Notes: generated by a model from the sequence alone, not told the origin. Shown: positions 22,632-34,760, counted from the first letter of the stretch. The stretch: DNA of 64,000 nt from Toxonevra muliebris (GCA_963691655.1 OY829328.1:76884400-76948399), one strand, 5' to 3'. Numbers and translations: made by a program.

Positions 22632-23622
22632 CAGGGCCGTAGCCAGAAATTTTTTCGGGGGGGGGGGGGGGTTATCATGCGAAGAAAATATTCATAAATA
22701 ATTTTTATCAAACTGATTTTGAAATACAATAAATTAAATCAATGATACATTTGATGGACCCTATAAAATTAAAATTTTAGGAAAAATTTTCCGATTTTTT
22801 TTATTCTTAACCTGAAAAAATTGCCAAAAGTGACAAAAAATTCCCAGAATAATCAAATTAAATTTTTTCAAATAAATATTATTCAATTTGCATTCTAGTG
22901 CATTTTTTTTTTATCGTGAGAGACATAATTTCATTAACTCCTTGACTTCCCACTACTGATGATGTACCCAACCTCAAAAAAATTACCAAAAATAGTAAAG
23001 GCTCATTTTTTTCAAATGATCATCATTGGTAAGGAACCCGGATGAGGTTGGCTTATATTCCCTAAATTCGTGAAGTCACAGCATTGAAAGAGATCTTTCT
23101 AGTCGTGGTGGTCTGAGCAATAATGCGTTAAAAAATAAATTTTAAGATGGGTTTTGCTAATAAGATGAAGTTTTTGCGAAAGAATTTTTCACGTTGAACA
23201 CGAATCTGAGGTCAAAAACTTCCCATCACGTCACGTTTAAGGAAAAAAATGGGGTTCAAGCAAGTCTTATTTTACAAGGATCCGGAACTTTAAATCAAAA
23301 ACAGTTACTGACCTAGAAAAACTATGAATGCAGGAGCGCTCAGTATCACCTTCTCTTTTTGAATCCGTAGTCAAACCTCATGTCGAAGAAAACAAATCGG
23401 ATTTGATCGCATAGTGTAATTAAGATTTCAAATTTATTTTTTTATATTTGACTTTTTAGAAAAAAAAAACCGATGGAAGTAAAAAATATTGTTAAATAGA
23501 TTTTATTTTGACTTTTTTTCCATCCATTGGCAATTAATCTCAAAAATTAGAATAAAGTTTCCACATTTCGGGGGGGGGGGGGGGTCAGAACCCCCAAAAC
23601 CCTCCCCCTAAATACGGCCTTG
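22632..23622 (+). mobile_element. Non-autonomous hAT-like element with 8-bp TSD
   Basis: The element begins CAGGGCCGTA and ends with TACGGCCTTG, the reverse complement of CAAGGCCGTA, giving a 10-bp terminal inverted repeat with one mismatch. It is flanked on both sides by the 8-bp direct repeat GTACCATA (22,624-22,631 and 23,623-23,630). An 8-bp duplication with CAGGG-type ends is characteristic of the hAT superfamily. The 991-bp interior has no transposase frame, so it is non-autonomous. A run of exactly 15 G lies near each end (22,657-22,671 and 23,570-23,584). Strand is arbitrary. Confidence 0.8.
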
Positions 23623-23630
23623 GTACCATA

Positions 23631-25169
23631 TATAGAACTGTTGCTACTGCTAGTATTCTATTGAAATCAACATAATGTTCATATTGTTATTGTTGTTGTT
23701 GTTGTTGTTGCTGACAGGAAAGGTTGAAGAGGCAACAGGATGTGAAGGATATAACTGCAATTGCTTTTTGTAGCTTCAAGTAAAAATTTGAATTTAAATT
23801 GTAAGGAAATATATAAAGTAGCAAAAGCAGACAGTTAGTCAGTCAGTCAGCCAGCCAAGCCAGTCAGTCAGGCAGCCAAGCCAAGCCAAGCCAGTCAGTC
23901 AGCCAAGCCAACCAAGCCAACCAAGCCAGCCAACCAGCTCGCCCCTCAACCAGCCCGCCCGTCAACCAGCCCGCCCGTCAACCAGCTCGCCCCTCAACCA
24001 GCCCGCCCGTCAACCAGCCCGCCCGCCAACCAGCCAAGCCAGCCAGCTAGCTAGCTAGCAGCACAAGGAATACAATAAATTTGGTTTTCTTTTTTTTTTT
24101 TCTACATTTCATTTAATTTGAGTGGTGGTGCTCTTTGCAAGGATTCATCTTCTTTTTTTTTTTACTTCTAAATGAAATGATTGCTTGAGCTCGTTCGAAA
24201 ACTTTCCCCCTTTTTCGCCTGTCAGTTTTCGGTTGCTTTTTTTTTTTTAAACCCTTTTCATCTTTCTAATGCTTCATAGTTAAGGTTTTTTGTTGCTGCC
24301 GCTTCTGCTGCTATTGTAATCAAATAAAAATCAATGGTTTGTAAAATTTAAATCAGAAAATTTCTATATGAAGTTTTTGAAGTAGAAGTTAGAGAAAACA
24401 AAAAGAAATGAAGTTAATGATCTGTAGACGCGCGTCGTTCGTCGTCTACTTAAGTAAATAGCATTTTTCCTATTGTTCACACTATTTGGTATAATATTAA
24501 GCGTTGAAGACCTTTTGTCGATGTGTGCAGAGGCATAAGTTTTTATCGTTATTGCATGCCCAAGGTTCAAGGATTGTTCAAAAACGGTTAGATTATTTGC
24601 GGGACGGATAATTGACGACTTTGAAGGGTCATAGCGTTACCTTAATTCACAAAGGCCGTAACCAACAATTTTTTCGAAATTGCTTTTTTTTAAAGATTTT
24701 GGTTAAGGCTGTTGAAATACACCTCTACTGATTTCAAATTTCAAAGTGCTAGTGTCAAAAATAACGAAGTTATAACAATTTTTAAATAGCACTGATATTC
24801 TTGAAAGCAAAATGCCCTAATTATAATTTTCGCATTAACAAGTAGCATTACAAATTTGAATGAAAATTTAATAGGCTTTGAATTTTCAAATTTCAAATTC
24901 CAATGCAAACTCAGTAAGCGTTGAATTTTACATTTTGTTGTGCAATTTTTTTTGTGCAAATATTTTAGTTTCGCTGTGCTTCGCGTCGGGTGTAGTTCAT
25001 AAAAAAAATTCGTTTCGCCTATTCATAAAAGAAGTGAGCAAGATGAGTAAAGTTGAGCATTCTGCTGGCAATATATGGAAATTAATATATGAAAATTAAT
25101 ATATGGAAAAGAAATCGCATATCGAAAAAAAAAGGAATGGCAGAGAAAAAACGTAAGCACGGTGAACAA
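23631..25169. other. Non-coding stretch
   Basis: No supportable gene. It has a GTT run near 23,690-23,711, the CAGT/CCAA minisatellite described separately, and AT-rich sequence. Nothing recognisable from 24,300 to the maT element. Confidence 0.5.
23834..24060 (+). repeat. CAGTC/CAGCC/CCAA microsatellite with 15-bp units
   Basis: It begins as CAGT repeats, passes through CAGC and CCAAG mixtures, then becomes longer units of the form CAACCAGCCCGCCCGT, about four to five copies from 23,936. It ends in a CTAG run near 24,047-24,058. It is much more GC-rich than the flanks. Confidence 0.85.
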
Positions 25170-25171
25170 TA

Positions 25172-26468
25172 CAGGGTGACAATTGTAAAGTGACGCAAGT
25201 TTAATACTCTGCAGCAAGCTTTGCCATTTACCGTTACTTTAATTTAAAAAGCAAATTCATTCATCATTGGCTTTGCTTTTAATTTCATTTGAATTTTTGT
25301 TATTACATTTTGAAATTTCCATAAAAATGGACAAGGAAAATATTCGTGGTGAAATTATGAAATTTCATTTGGCAAATTATAGTAGCCGTCAAATTGCAAA
25401 GGCTTTAAATTTGTCAAGTCGTACGGTAGACCGAGCTATTATTCGATATAATGAAACTGGGGGGTTTTGGAGATAGAGACCGGGGAAAATTTTCAACAGT
25501 TGCCACTACTGGTTTAACAGAAAAAATTCGTAAACGAATCAAGCGAAATCCAAGGCGCTCAATGAGAAAAATCGCTAAGGAAGTGGGAGTAAACCGTGAA
25601 ACAGTGCGAATCATTGCAAAATCAAAGCTTAATCTTAAGCCGTACAAGCTCCGAAAAGCTCAAGATCCGACACAAAAAAAAGAAAGATTTGCGACTGCAA
25701 AGATGCAAGGCGTTGCTACGCTGCTCCGTGTTAAAAAATGTTGAAAATATCTTGTTTACAGATGAAAAAATTTTCACGGTTGAACAACATTTCAATGCGC
25801 AAAATGACCGAATGTGGCTAACATTGATGATGTCGCAACAAAATAGGACTGTTGGCCGAGTTCAAAAGCCAGCTTCTGTTATGGTAATGGGCTGGAGTTT
25901 CCGCTAATGCCAGAACCCCTCTAATATTCGTTGAAGAGGGTGTTAAAATTGACCAGGTTGTTGTTTATCGGAGCATTTTAAATGAACATGTTCTTCCCTG
26001 GGCCCAAGATACATTTGGAAATGAAAACTGGACTTTCCAGCAAGATTCTGCACCTTCCCACATGGCAAAACTAACGCAAACATGGATAAAAGACAATTTT
26101 TCTGGATTCATAACATCTCAAAAATGGCCACCATACTCCCCAGACTTGAATCCAATGGACTACTCAATTTGGAGTATTTTAGAAAGTAAGGCTTGTGCAT
26201 TTCAACACCACAGTCTGGAGTCGCTGACAAATTCATTAGAGAAAGCCTGGACTGAAATTGATGAGGAAGTCCTGCGGCGAACAGTCCTACGATTTCCGGA
26301 TCGATTGAAGGCATGTGTGCGGGCTAAAGGAGGATATATTGAATGAGGTGGGGTTCAAATGAATGCTTATATATTCAGCAATGTTAACACTTAATTGTAC
26401 TTAATAGAAGTACGTCCTTTTGAAAATAACTGCTGAAATATGTGCGTCACTTTACGATTGTCACCATG
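25172..26468 (+). mobile_element. maT-type (DD37D) Tc1/mariner transposon, full length
   Basis: A complete element of 1,297 bp flanked by TA on both sides (25,170-25,171 and 26,469-26,470). The terminal inverted repeats are about 27 bp, starting CAGGGTGACAATTGTAAAG on the left and CATGGTGACAATCGTAAAG on the reverse complement of the right, with few mismatches. Inside is one transposase gene broken by three frameshifts. The spacing between the second and third catalytic aspartates is 37 residues, the signature of the maT family. Length and TIRs suggest an only moderately old insertion. Confidence 0.88.
25327..26346 (+). pseudogene. maT transposase, three frameshifts
   Basis: A DDE/D transposase for cut-and-paste transposition. 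The start is the ATG at 25,327 (MDKENIRGEIM). An N-terminal helix-turn-helix follows (SSRQIAKALNLSSRTVDRAI), then a second one (MRKIAKEVGVNRETVRII). The catalytic aspartates are in FTDEKIF (codon 25,761), FQQDSAPSH (codon 26,044) and LNPMDYSIW (codon 26,158), with 37 residues between the last two. The frame changes near 25,460 (within a run of six G), near 25,710 and near 25,890, so no full protein can be made. The C-terminus ends in GGYIE at 26,346. All three catalytic aspartates are still present. Confidence 0.9.
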
Positions 26469-26593
26469 TATACTGGTATATCACAATCAAAAACGACGTT
26501 AGATCAGCCTTGTATCTCACACTTCTGCGAAAAAGTATGCATTTGCTTTGCTTTCATTTTGTATTAGAATTAATATGTATATCAATCGAGCAT

Positions 26594-26935
26594 ACCACTT
26601 TGATCAAAAAGTTCCCGGAATATCCACCGTGTGGCGCTCTCATCGTTCCGATTTGAGTTCTGTTTGTTTTTTTTTTTTATTAAGTTGGTACATCTGTTGT
26701 TTGATATTCCCTCTAAATCTTAGCGTCATAGCTTGACTTTCGCAAAAGTTACTTAGCCAAGAGTACATCTATCTCTGTTTGTGTTGGTGATTTTTTACAA
26801 TTTTAGACATGGATTTAAATTTGCAACAACGAACTTGTATTAAATTTTGCGTAAAAAACAGATTTAATGGTGCGCGAGAACGTTGGAAATGTTGGAAAAG
26901 TTTTTCGGCAACGATTCTCTGAAGAAAATCTAAGA
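26594..26935 (+). mobile_element. Mariner 5'-end fragment
   Basis: The left end reads CACTTTGATCAAAAAGTTCCC (26,596-26,616), resembling the terminal repeat of several mariner elements. About 200 bp downstream is an ATG at 26,809 opening MDLNLQQRTCIKFCVKN. After a frameshift comes TLEMLEKFFGNDSLKKI. These match the N-terminal region of mariner transposases. Homology is lost near 26,935; the rest of the element is deleted or replaced. The sequence to 27,090 is not recognised. Confidence 0.62.
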
Positions 26936-27096
26936 ATGGTTTACACCTTCCATGGCGAAAAATGAAACCCTGCATTTCGAATAGAGCGTTGTTTTTCACT
27001 CGCTTAACATGATTTAGCCAGCGATGCCGTTCGATACCGTCCATAGTATTAAGTATTTTCTTCAAGACTCTGGGCACTTTTTCGCTGTCGCAAGAT

Positions 27097-27412
27097 ATTA
27101 CGGGGATGACCTCGATAGTCTAATGAGTAACGCACTAGACTATCACTCGGAATTGTCGATTCAATTCTCATCTTGGTCTGGTGGTTAATTCTCATGACCT
27201 TCTTATATATTCATTATCGATAGGAAGTGAATGAGAATTATAAGAAAATATACAAATACAAGTCATGATAGGCGATGGCAAAACCACTAAAGGCCAGCAA
27301 ATTGGAATCATTCGAAATCGGCGTTAAACTGCCCAAGCATGTAGTACCGGAATGGGCCGTTCTGGCCTGGGTATGTCCCTAGACATCCACTCTAACCTAA
27401 CCTAAGGTGTTA
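27097..27412 (+). mobile_element. tRNA-derived SINE with TAACC tail
   Basis: The head contains GACCTCGATAGTCTAATGAG with an A-box-like segment, and GTCGATTCAATTC about 50 bp downstream, where a B box would lie. A body of about 230 bp follows, and the unit ends CTCTAACCTAACCTAA, a TAACC-type tail. The head closely matches the fragment at 6.91 kb. The layout (tRNA-like head, unrelated body, LINE-like simple-repeat tail) fits a SINE mobilised by a LINE with the same tail. No clean target duplication is visible, and the family is not recognised. Confidence 0.6.
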
Positions 27413-28690
27413 CGAGTTTTTCTCCTTGACATCTAGCGGTCAACTCAACTAGACTCTTTTACCAGTCCAACAACAAAAAGCTACACTGACTATCCTCATG
27501 TTGAAGTCAATAATGCCCACTCCTTTCAGCAAAGTTTGAATGTCAAAAATTGAAGAAAAAAAAATCTAAATTCTCATATATTTATAGGTGGATTAAAAAA
27601 GTTACGCTTCACACTTTCAACACTTCGCAAACACCCCCCCTCTCCCCACAAAAAGTGCACAAGTGACAAACTTCATGAAAAATTCATGCAATGACAGTAA
27701 AATACAAAAACTAAATATATACGGATGTTGTTGTTGTTTTTTTTTAAGTGTACAATATACACATTTCAAGTGTGCTTCAACAATTTTCTACAACTTTTCT
27801 GTGTTTTTTTTTTCTTTTACTTTTTTGTTTTTTTTTTTTTTTTGATGGCGTACGTTAATTTGTAATTTAAGCTAATTTTATTGTAATTCATGGTTTTGTT
27901 GTTGTTGTTTCATTTTTGTGTAACAACTTTTTACAACAACAATTTGACTTATCTAAATATGGTCTCGTGTACCTAAGTGAAGGTAAAAGTTTTCAATGGC
28001 AGTGGCGGCGGCAGCGATGATGTTGTTGTTGCCGGAATGATGCTGCTGCTGCTGGAATGCTCGGGCGTTTTTGTGTCTGTGTTTTTTGCATTGGTGTGAG
28101 AGTAAAAAGCTTTTTCCTATATCCTGTCACATTATTTTCGTTGTCATTTTGACATTTCAAGTTTGCATATAAACGCAAATATATTGTACTTTATTGTTGC
28201 TATGTTGTTGCTATTGTTGTTGTTGTTGTATAATTAAAATTGCTAACATTACAACAAAGCAAATGTTGTCTCATTTATGTTGGCAGCGGTTAATTAAAAT
28301 GTGACCAGCTTATATTAAATCTTTTTTGTTTTTTGTTTTTTTGTTTTAATATTTGCTAATTAGATGAAATAATGAAAAGGTGAAATGAAAAGTTTTTTGA
28401 AGTTTAATATGTGTAAATATGTATTTATATCTTTTAAAAAATTTATATAATTTCAGGGTTCCAGTCAGGCCCATTAAGGGCTACAGTGAATTACTTTCAT
28501 TTGGATTTATCTAAACTTTGCCTGCAACTTCAATTCATAGAACGAGTTTTGGTTTCTATTAATCGCCTTCAAATATTCGTTGATTTCGCACTCTTTTGAT
28601 TTCTTTAAAAATTCCTATCAATAGCGGTCAAGGTTTTACTATATCTAATAACACTGTACAACAGAATGGGCTTAAAAAAAAAATCAAAAA
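27413..28690. other. Non-coding AT-rich stretch
   Basis: No supportable gene. It contains GTT/CAA triplet runs (27,727-27,740, 27,897-27,909 and 28,199-28,228), a GCT run near 28,041-28,054 and long T tracts. Confidence 0.5.
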
Positions 28691-30075
28691 AAAATTGGAA
28701 AAAAAAAAATTTTTGAGTTTTGGAAAAAAAAATTTATTCTTAAATTTTTTATGTTTTCTACACGTTTTATGAGTTTTTCCAACGTTTTCAACAACATCAA
28801 AATTTAAAAAAAAATTTTTTTTCGATCTAAATTTTTCAAAAAATCCATAAGGGGGGGAAAAAAAATATTTTTCGAGTTTTTGTGTTTTCTACACGTTTTA
28901 TGAGTTTTTACAACGTTTTGAACAACATCAAAATTTAAAAAAAAAAATTTTTTCGATCTAAATTTTTCAAAAAATCCATAAGGGGGGGGCATACATGGAA
29001 AAAAAAATATTTTTCGAGTTTTTGTGTTTTCTACACGTTTTATAAGTTTTTACAACGTTTTCAACAAAAAAAAATTTTCCAAAAAAAAAATAGTTTTTTT
29101 CCCAACTTAAATTTTTCAAAAAATTCATAAAACGGGAAATACATGAAAAAAAATATTTTCGATTTTTATGTTTTCTACACGTGTTATGAGGGTTTCTAAC
29201 GTTTTCAACAACAACAAAATTTAAAAAAAAAATTTTTAAACGTTTTATGGGTTTTTACAACGTTTTCAATAACAACAAAATTTAAAAAAAAAAATTTTTT
29301 TTCGATCTAAATTTTTCAAAAAATCCATAAGGGGGGGGCATACATGGAAAAAAAATTATTTTTCGAGTCTTTGTGTTTTCTACATGTTTTATGAGTTTTT
29401 ACAACGTTTTCATAAAAAAAAAAATTTTCAAAAAAAAATCGTTTTTTTTCTAACCAAAATTTTTCAAAAAATTCATAAAGTGAGAAAAACATGAAAAAAA
29501 ATATTTCCGACTTTTATGTTTTCTATACGTGTTATAAGGTTTTCTAACGTTTTCAACTCAATAAAAATTTTCTTTTTCTACCTCAACTTTTCAAAAAATA
29601 TTTTTTCCCGAGTTTTTGTGTTTTCTGCACGTTTTATGAATTTTTTTTCAACGTTTTCAACAATAACAAAATTTAAAAAAAAAAAAAAATCAAAAATTCA
29701 TGAGGGGAGAACACGGAAAAAAATTTTTTTTCGAGTTTTTGTGTTTTCTATACGCTTTATGAGTCTTAACAACGTTTTCAAAAAAAAAATTCACAAAATT
29801 TTACCTAAATTTTCCAAAAAATTCAAAAGCGGAGAAAAAATGTTTTTTTTCGAGTTTTCGTGTTTTCTATACGTTTTATGAGATTTTACAACGTTTTTAA
29901 TAAAAAAAAAAATTTCAAAAAATTTTACCTAAATTTTTCAAAAAATTCACAAGGGGAGGGGCTACATGGAAACAATTTTTTTTTCTATTTTTTCTGTTTT
30001 CTACATGTTTCATGGTTTTTACAACGTTTTCTATAAAAAAAATTTTAAAACAATTTTTCAAAATAAAAAATACGT
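28691..30075 (+). repeat. ~115-145 bp tandem array with homopolymer blocks
   Basis: About ten copies of a unit containing a TTTTCTACACGTTTTATGAG-type word, ACAACGTTTTCAACAAC, a run of A, TTTTTTCGATCTAAATTTTTC and, in several copies, CATAAGGGGGGG. The word GTTTTCTACACG or a variant appears near 28,753, 28,886, 29,026, 29,169, 29,378, 29,517, 29,620, 29,745, 29,860 and 29,997. Unit length varies because A, T and G runs expand and contract. No coding potential. Confidence 0.88.
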
Positions 30076-31704
30076 TACAGAAATTTGTTTTTGAAAAATA
30101 GGTTTGAAATTTTTAATTTTTTTTTTTTTTTTGATTAAGATTTGATGTGAGATTTACACTCTACCCTCAATAAACTAGGTCTAATTTAACTTAGACTAAT
30201 TGTGAATAATACAGTTTTTTGTTCATTACGGATTCATGCTTCAAGAATAATCATCTTCATAAGGAAAACCAGACAAAGTTCCATCCACCACCAGCAGATA
30301 CTTCGCTCAACTTCAAGCGGCAAGTAATTCACGAAGAAATAAAATAAAGTATCTACGCCAATTGCTTACTTTTTTTTACAATTATTTTTAATCATAATTA
30401 AATTAATGCGCTCAGTGAACTAAAAATTAAATAAAAAAGAACATGTAAGCTAAAAAAATCTCAAAATTCGACCAAGTAAGATATTTTTACTAATAAAATG
30501 TTTAAGGAAGAACCAGTAAAGGTTGAGCAAGATAAACTTGAAATTATATTATATAATACCGTTATTAACGTCTGTCTATCTCTCAGCTATTAAGAGCTTA
30601 TAAAAAAAAAGCGTAGGCACATACAAAAAAAAATCTTGCATATATTAAAATATAAAATTGCGTACAAATTTTAAGAGGAATCCTTAGCAGAATCAACAGC
30701 AGCAGCAACAGCAGCCAACATTTCTAACCACAAATGTGTTTTGCTGCGGCATTTTATAGCTTAGGTACACATACTAAAATACCAAGAGAATACATGCAAA
30801 CTCAACATACAATACAAACAAATGCAACACTGGACAACATAAGATACAATACAGCAACAACAATAAGAATGAAATAAAAAAAAAATAAAAACAAAACACT
30901 GCGAAAAAAAAGACAACAGACAAAGTCAAATCAAAAGCAACAGTAAAAACAATAAAAAACAAAGTATAAAAAAATTCAAAAAAAAAAAAATAAAAAACGA
31001 AATAAAATTCCCTCGAGTCCTTTCCAAGAATTGCCTGCAGGTTATACATTTTCATGCCAGTATTGTAAAAAGACGAAGCTGATGATGAAAATAAGAACAA
31101 TAACAAATGGAACAAGAAAAAACTAAACAAGCATAAATTTAAAAAAACAAAAACCATACATACTTACACACTATATATTTATGCATTTTAAAATGCAAAA
31201 AACAAAAACAAAAACAAAAAAAAAACAAAATTCTAGTATATAAAAGAAAATAAGATTTAAAAAAATGGAAAGGTACAAAAAACGAATGTAAGGTAAAAAA
31301 TTCAAAAAATGCCCAAGTTCCTCCCTTTCTGATAACTTGTTCGTTTTTCTGTTTAATGGAACAGGTCTGTTGTAACTGGGATGAGAGAGAGAAAGAGAGG
31401 ATGAGCAATTGTGGTCTCGTGAGTATAATTTCTATTAAGTAGAATTCTTCTGGCTTACTTCATTAGAGCTGATATGATCCGAGAATACAAATTTGTACTG
31501 TAAAATGTGTAAAAGTTCCTTGTAAGTTCCCTGTACAAAAAAAAGAGGTTCACAATCACCATGAACATCAAAACCTAATGAGTAATGATATTATTGCAGG
31601 ATTTACTTCAATGAGAAGAGAGAAGAGGCAATCACTAACCGTCCCTGCAACTTCTTTTGTAACAATGAACTGGATTGAACTTAATAGAACGGGAAAAACT
31701 GAAC
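30076..31704. other. Non-coding A-rich stretch
   Basis: No supportable gene. The top strand from about 30,840 to 31,320 is strongly A-rich, with CAA, CAG and AAAAC runs. The long phenylalanine-rich reverse frames come from this composition and have no domain. Confidence 0.5.
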
Positions 31705-34080
31705 TAAACTGTACTGAACAGAACAGAACAGAAGAACAGAACAGAAGAAGAGAACAGAAGAACAGAACAGAAGAACAGAAGAATGGAACAGAAGAACAGA
31801 CCAGAAAAACAGAACAGAAGAACAGAACAGAAGAACAGAACAGAACAGAAGAACAGAACAGAAGAACAGAACAGAAGAACAGAACAGAAGAACAGAACAG
31901 AAGAACAGAACAGAAGAACAGAACAGAAGAACAGAACAGAAGAACAGAACAGAACAGAAGAACAGAACAGAAGAAGAGAACAGAAGAAGAGAACAGAAGA
32001 AGAGAACAGAAGAACAGAACCGAAGAACAGAACAGAACAGAAGAACAGAACTGAACAGAATAGATGCGATCAGAACATAACTGAAAATAACTTAACTGAA
32101 CTGAACAGAATATGAAAGCACTGAACAGAATAGAAAAGTACTAACTGAACAGACCACAATAATAGCATTGAGCTAAAGAGAGCATTAAAATAACTGAACA
32201 GAACAGATGAGAAAATACCTGAACAGAAAATAACTGATCACAAAATAATAGGAAAATCTAAAAAATACTGAACATAAGAGAAAAGTATTAAACTGAAGGA
32301 AGCATAAAAAACTGAACTGAAAAAGAACTGAAAAGAACAATACAGAAAAGAAGTATACACAACACAAAGGAAGCTGAACAGAACAAAAAAATAACTATTA
32401 AAAAAATGACAGAAAAAAGCTGAAAAACCGAACAGAAGAGAAAGAAGAAGAGCCAAAGAAAGCATAAGAAACTGAACAGAAGAGAAGAAATAAGAACTAA
32501 ATGTAACTACGATGAAGTGAACACAACAAAAAAGGAAGTGAACAGAAAAAAAAAAGAACTGAACAGAACAAAGAATAACTGATCAAAAACTGAAACAATT
32601 GAACGGAAGAGAATAAAACTGAACAGAACTAAAAAGAAGTGAACAAAACAGAAAAGAAGAAAACACAATAAAAAAAGAACTGAACGGTACAAAAAAGGAA
32701 GTGAACAGAAGAGAGAGCTGAACAGAACAGAAAATAACCGATAAAAAAATAATAGGAAAAAACTGAACAGAAAAGATCCGCACTGAGCTGAAGGAAGCAT
32801 AATAGAAGAGAACAGAATATAAGAGAAAATAACTGAACTGAACTAAACAGACAGAACCAAAAGGAAATAAACACAACAGAAAAAGAATTGAACGGAGAAA
32901 AAAAAGTAGAGAACAGAAAAGAAAAGCACTGAGTTGAAGGAAGCATAAAAAAGTGAACAGAGGAGAAGAGAAAAGAACTGAACAAAACTAAGAATAAGTG
33001 AACAAAATAGAAAAAAAGTAAACGCAACAGAAAAGGAATTGAACGGAAAAAAATTAGGAAAAAGGAATTGAACGGAACAAAATAAGAAGAGAACAGAAGA
33101 AAGAACTGAACAGAATAGAAACTAATCAAACAGACCAGAAAATAACTGAATAAAACAAAGAATAACTGATCAAAAAATGACGTGAAGAAGAAAGTATAAA
33201 AAAAGCTGAACAGAAGAAAAGAGAAAAGAACTGAACAGAACTAAAGAGAAACGAACGAACCGGAAAAGAAGTAAACACTTTTCCGTTGTGACTGAATGGA
33301 AGAAAATAGTAAGTGAACAGAGGAGAGAAGAACTGAACAGAATAGAAGTCAAAAAACTGAAAGTAAAAGAAAGAACTGAATTGAACTGAATAGAAAAGAA
33401 CTGAACAGAACGACAAAAAAAACATAAAAAACTTTAAATAGAATTAAGCAGAACTGGAATGAACAGAAAATAACTGAATTGAATCAAAGGTGAACAAAAC
33501 AGAAAAAAATTAACAAAGTAGAAAATAAACTGAACAAGACAAAATAAAGTGAACGGAAGAACAAAGAACTGAACAAAGAACTGAAAGAAAAAAACTTAAC
33601 AGAAGGAAAAGAACTGAACAGAATTAAAAACAATTAAACAAAAGGAGAAAAAACAGAACAGAAGAAAAAGGGCTGAACCGAAAAAAAAAGTGAACCGAAG
33701 AGAGAAGAACTAAACAAAGAATAACTGATCAAAAAATAGCGGGAAAAAGCTGACAAACTGAACAGAAGAAAAAACAATTGAACAAAAGGAGAAAAAAACT
33801 GAACAGAAGAGAAAAGAACTGAACAGAAGAAAAAGAGCTGAAGAGAATAAAAAAGGGAAGAGAACCAAAAAAAGAAGGGAACAAAAGAGAAAAAAAAGTT
33901 TACAGAAGAAAGAACTGAACAGGATAAAATAAAGTGAACGCGCAAGAGAAGAACTGAACACAAAAGAAAAGAACTGAACAGAAGAAAAAGAACTGAACAG
34001 AAGAAAAATAATTAAACAAAAGGGAAAAAGATTGAACAGCTGAAAAAGAGCTGAACAGAACGAAAAAAAAATGATAATAG
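31705..34080 (+). repeat. GAACAGAA array (13-bp unit), decaying rightward
   Basis: From about 31,720 to 32,050 the array is nearly perfect, with a 13-bp unit GAACAGAAGAACA and occasional 5-bp or 8-bp variants. To the right it decays over 2 kb into loosely spaced CTGAACAGAA words. The top strand is almost free of T in the regular part. The period of 13 is not a multiple of three, yet no frame meets a stop, so long Glu/Gln/Arg/Thr-rich frames appear by composition alone. Confidence 0.9.
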
Positions 34081-34760
34081 AAAAAGGAATGGGAAAAGTA
34101 GTAGAAAACAGCCGTAAAGATGTTTAAGAATAGTATAGAATAGTAGTAAAAAAGGTAGTAGGAATAAGAATAGAAAATAGTATTATAAATTGTTGTAAAA
34201 AAGTAGTAAAAGGGTAGCAGAAAACGTAGTAGAAAAATAGTTAAACTTGGTAGTACAAAAATAGTAAAAATAGTAGTAGAAAAAACTGTAAAAAAGTAGT
34301 AAAAACTAGTAGAAAAACATGGTAGAAAGTAGTGTTACAAAATAAAACGAAATTGTAGAAAAAGTGTATTAAAAAAGTAGTAGAAAAAAGTAGTTGTAAA
34401 ATAGTAGTAGAAAATATTAGTTGAAAAAGTAGTAGAGAATAAGAGGAAATTTTAGAAAAAAAGAAGCTTAAAAGTAGTAGAAAAAACTGTTAAAAGTAGT
34501 AAAAATAGTAGAAAAGATAGTAAAAAGTAGTGGTACAAAATAAAAGGAAATTATAGAAAAAATGTATTAAAAAGGTATAGAAAAAAGTAGTAGAAAAAGT
34601 AGTAGAAAAACGTAGTAGAAAAAGTAGTAGAAAAACGTAGTAGAAAAAAGTAGTAAAATAGTACTAGAAAATATTAGTTGAAAAATTAGTAGAAAATAAG
34701 AAGAAATTGTAGAAAAAAAGTAGTAGAAAATAGCAGTAGAAATAGTAGTAGAAAATACAA
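34081..34760 (+). repeat. GTAGTAGAAAA degenerate array
   Basis: Words such as AGTAGTAGAAAA and AAAAAGTAGTA recur with irregular spacing of roughly 10-17 bp. It follows directly from the GAACAGAA array and shares its strong A bias. There are long near-repeats, for example around 34,330-34,440 and 34,565-34,700. No coding potential. Confidence 0.85.

Noticed and set aside
26769..27077. 102-codon reverse frame (MPRVLKKILNTMDGIERHRW)
   Set aside because: Overlaps a forward mariner N-terminal remnant; I recognise no family and see no gene context.
27097..27180. A functional tRNA gene
   Set aside because: I could not fold an acceptor stem and anticodon arm consistent with a tRNA, and the sequence continues into a SINE-like body and tail.
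31578..32115. 158- and 110-codon Glu/Gln/Arg/Thr-rich frames
   Set aside because: Made by the 13-bp GAACAGAA array, which lacks stops in every forward frame.
32185..33963. Reverse Phe/Ser-rich frames resembling membrane proteins
   Set aside because: Complement of the A-rich GAACAGAA array; hydrophobicity follows from T-rich codons only.
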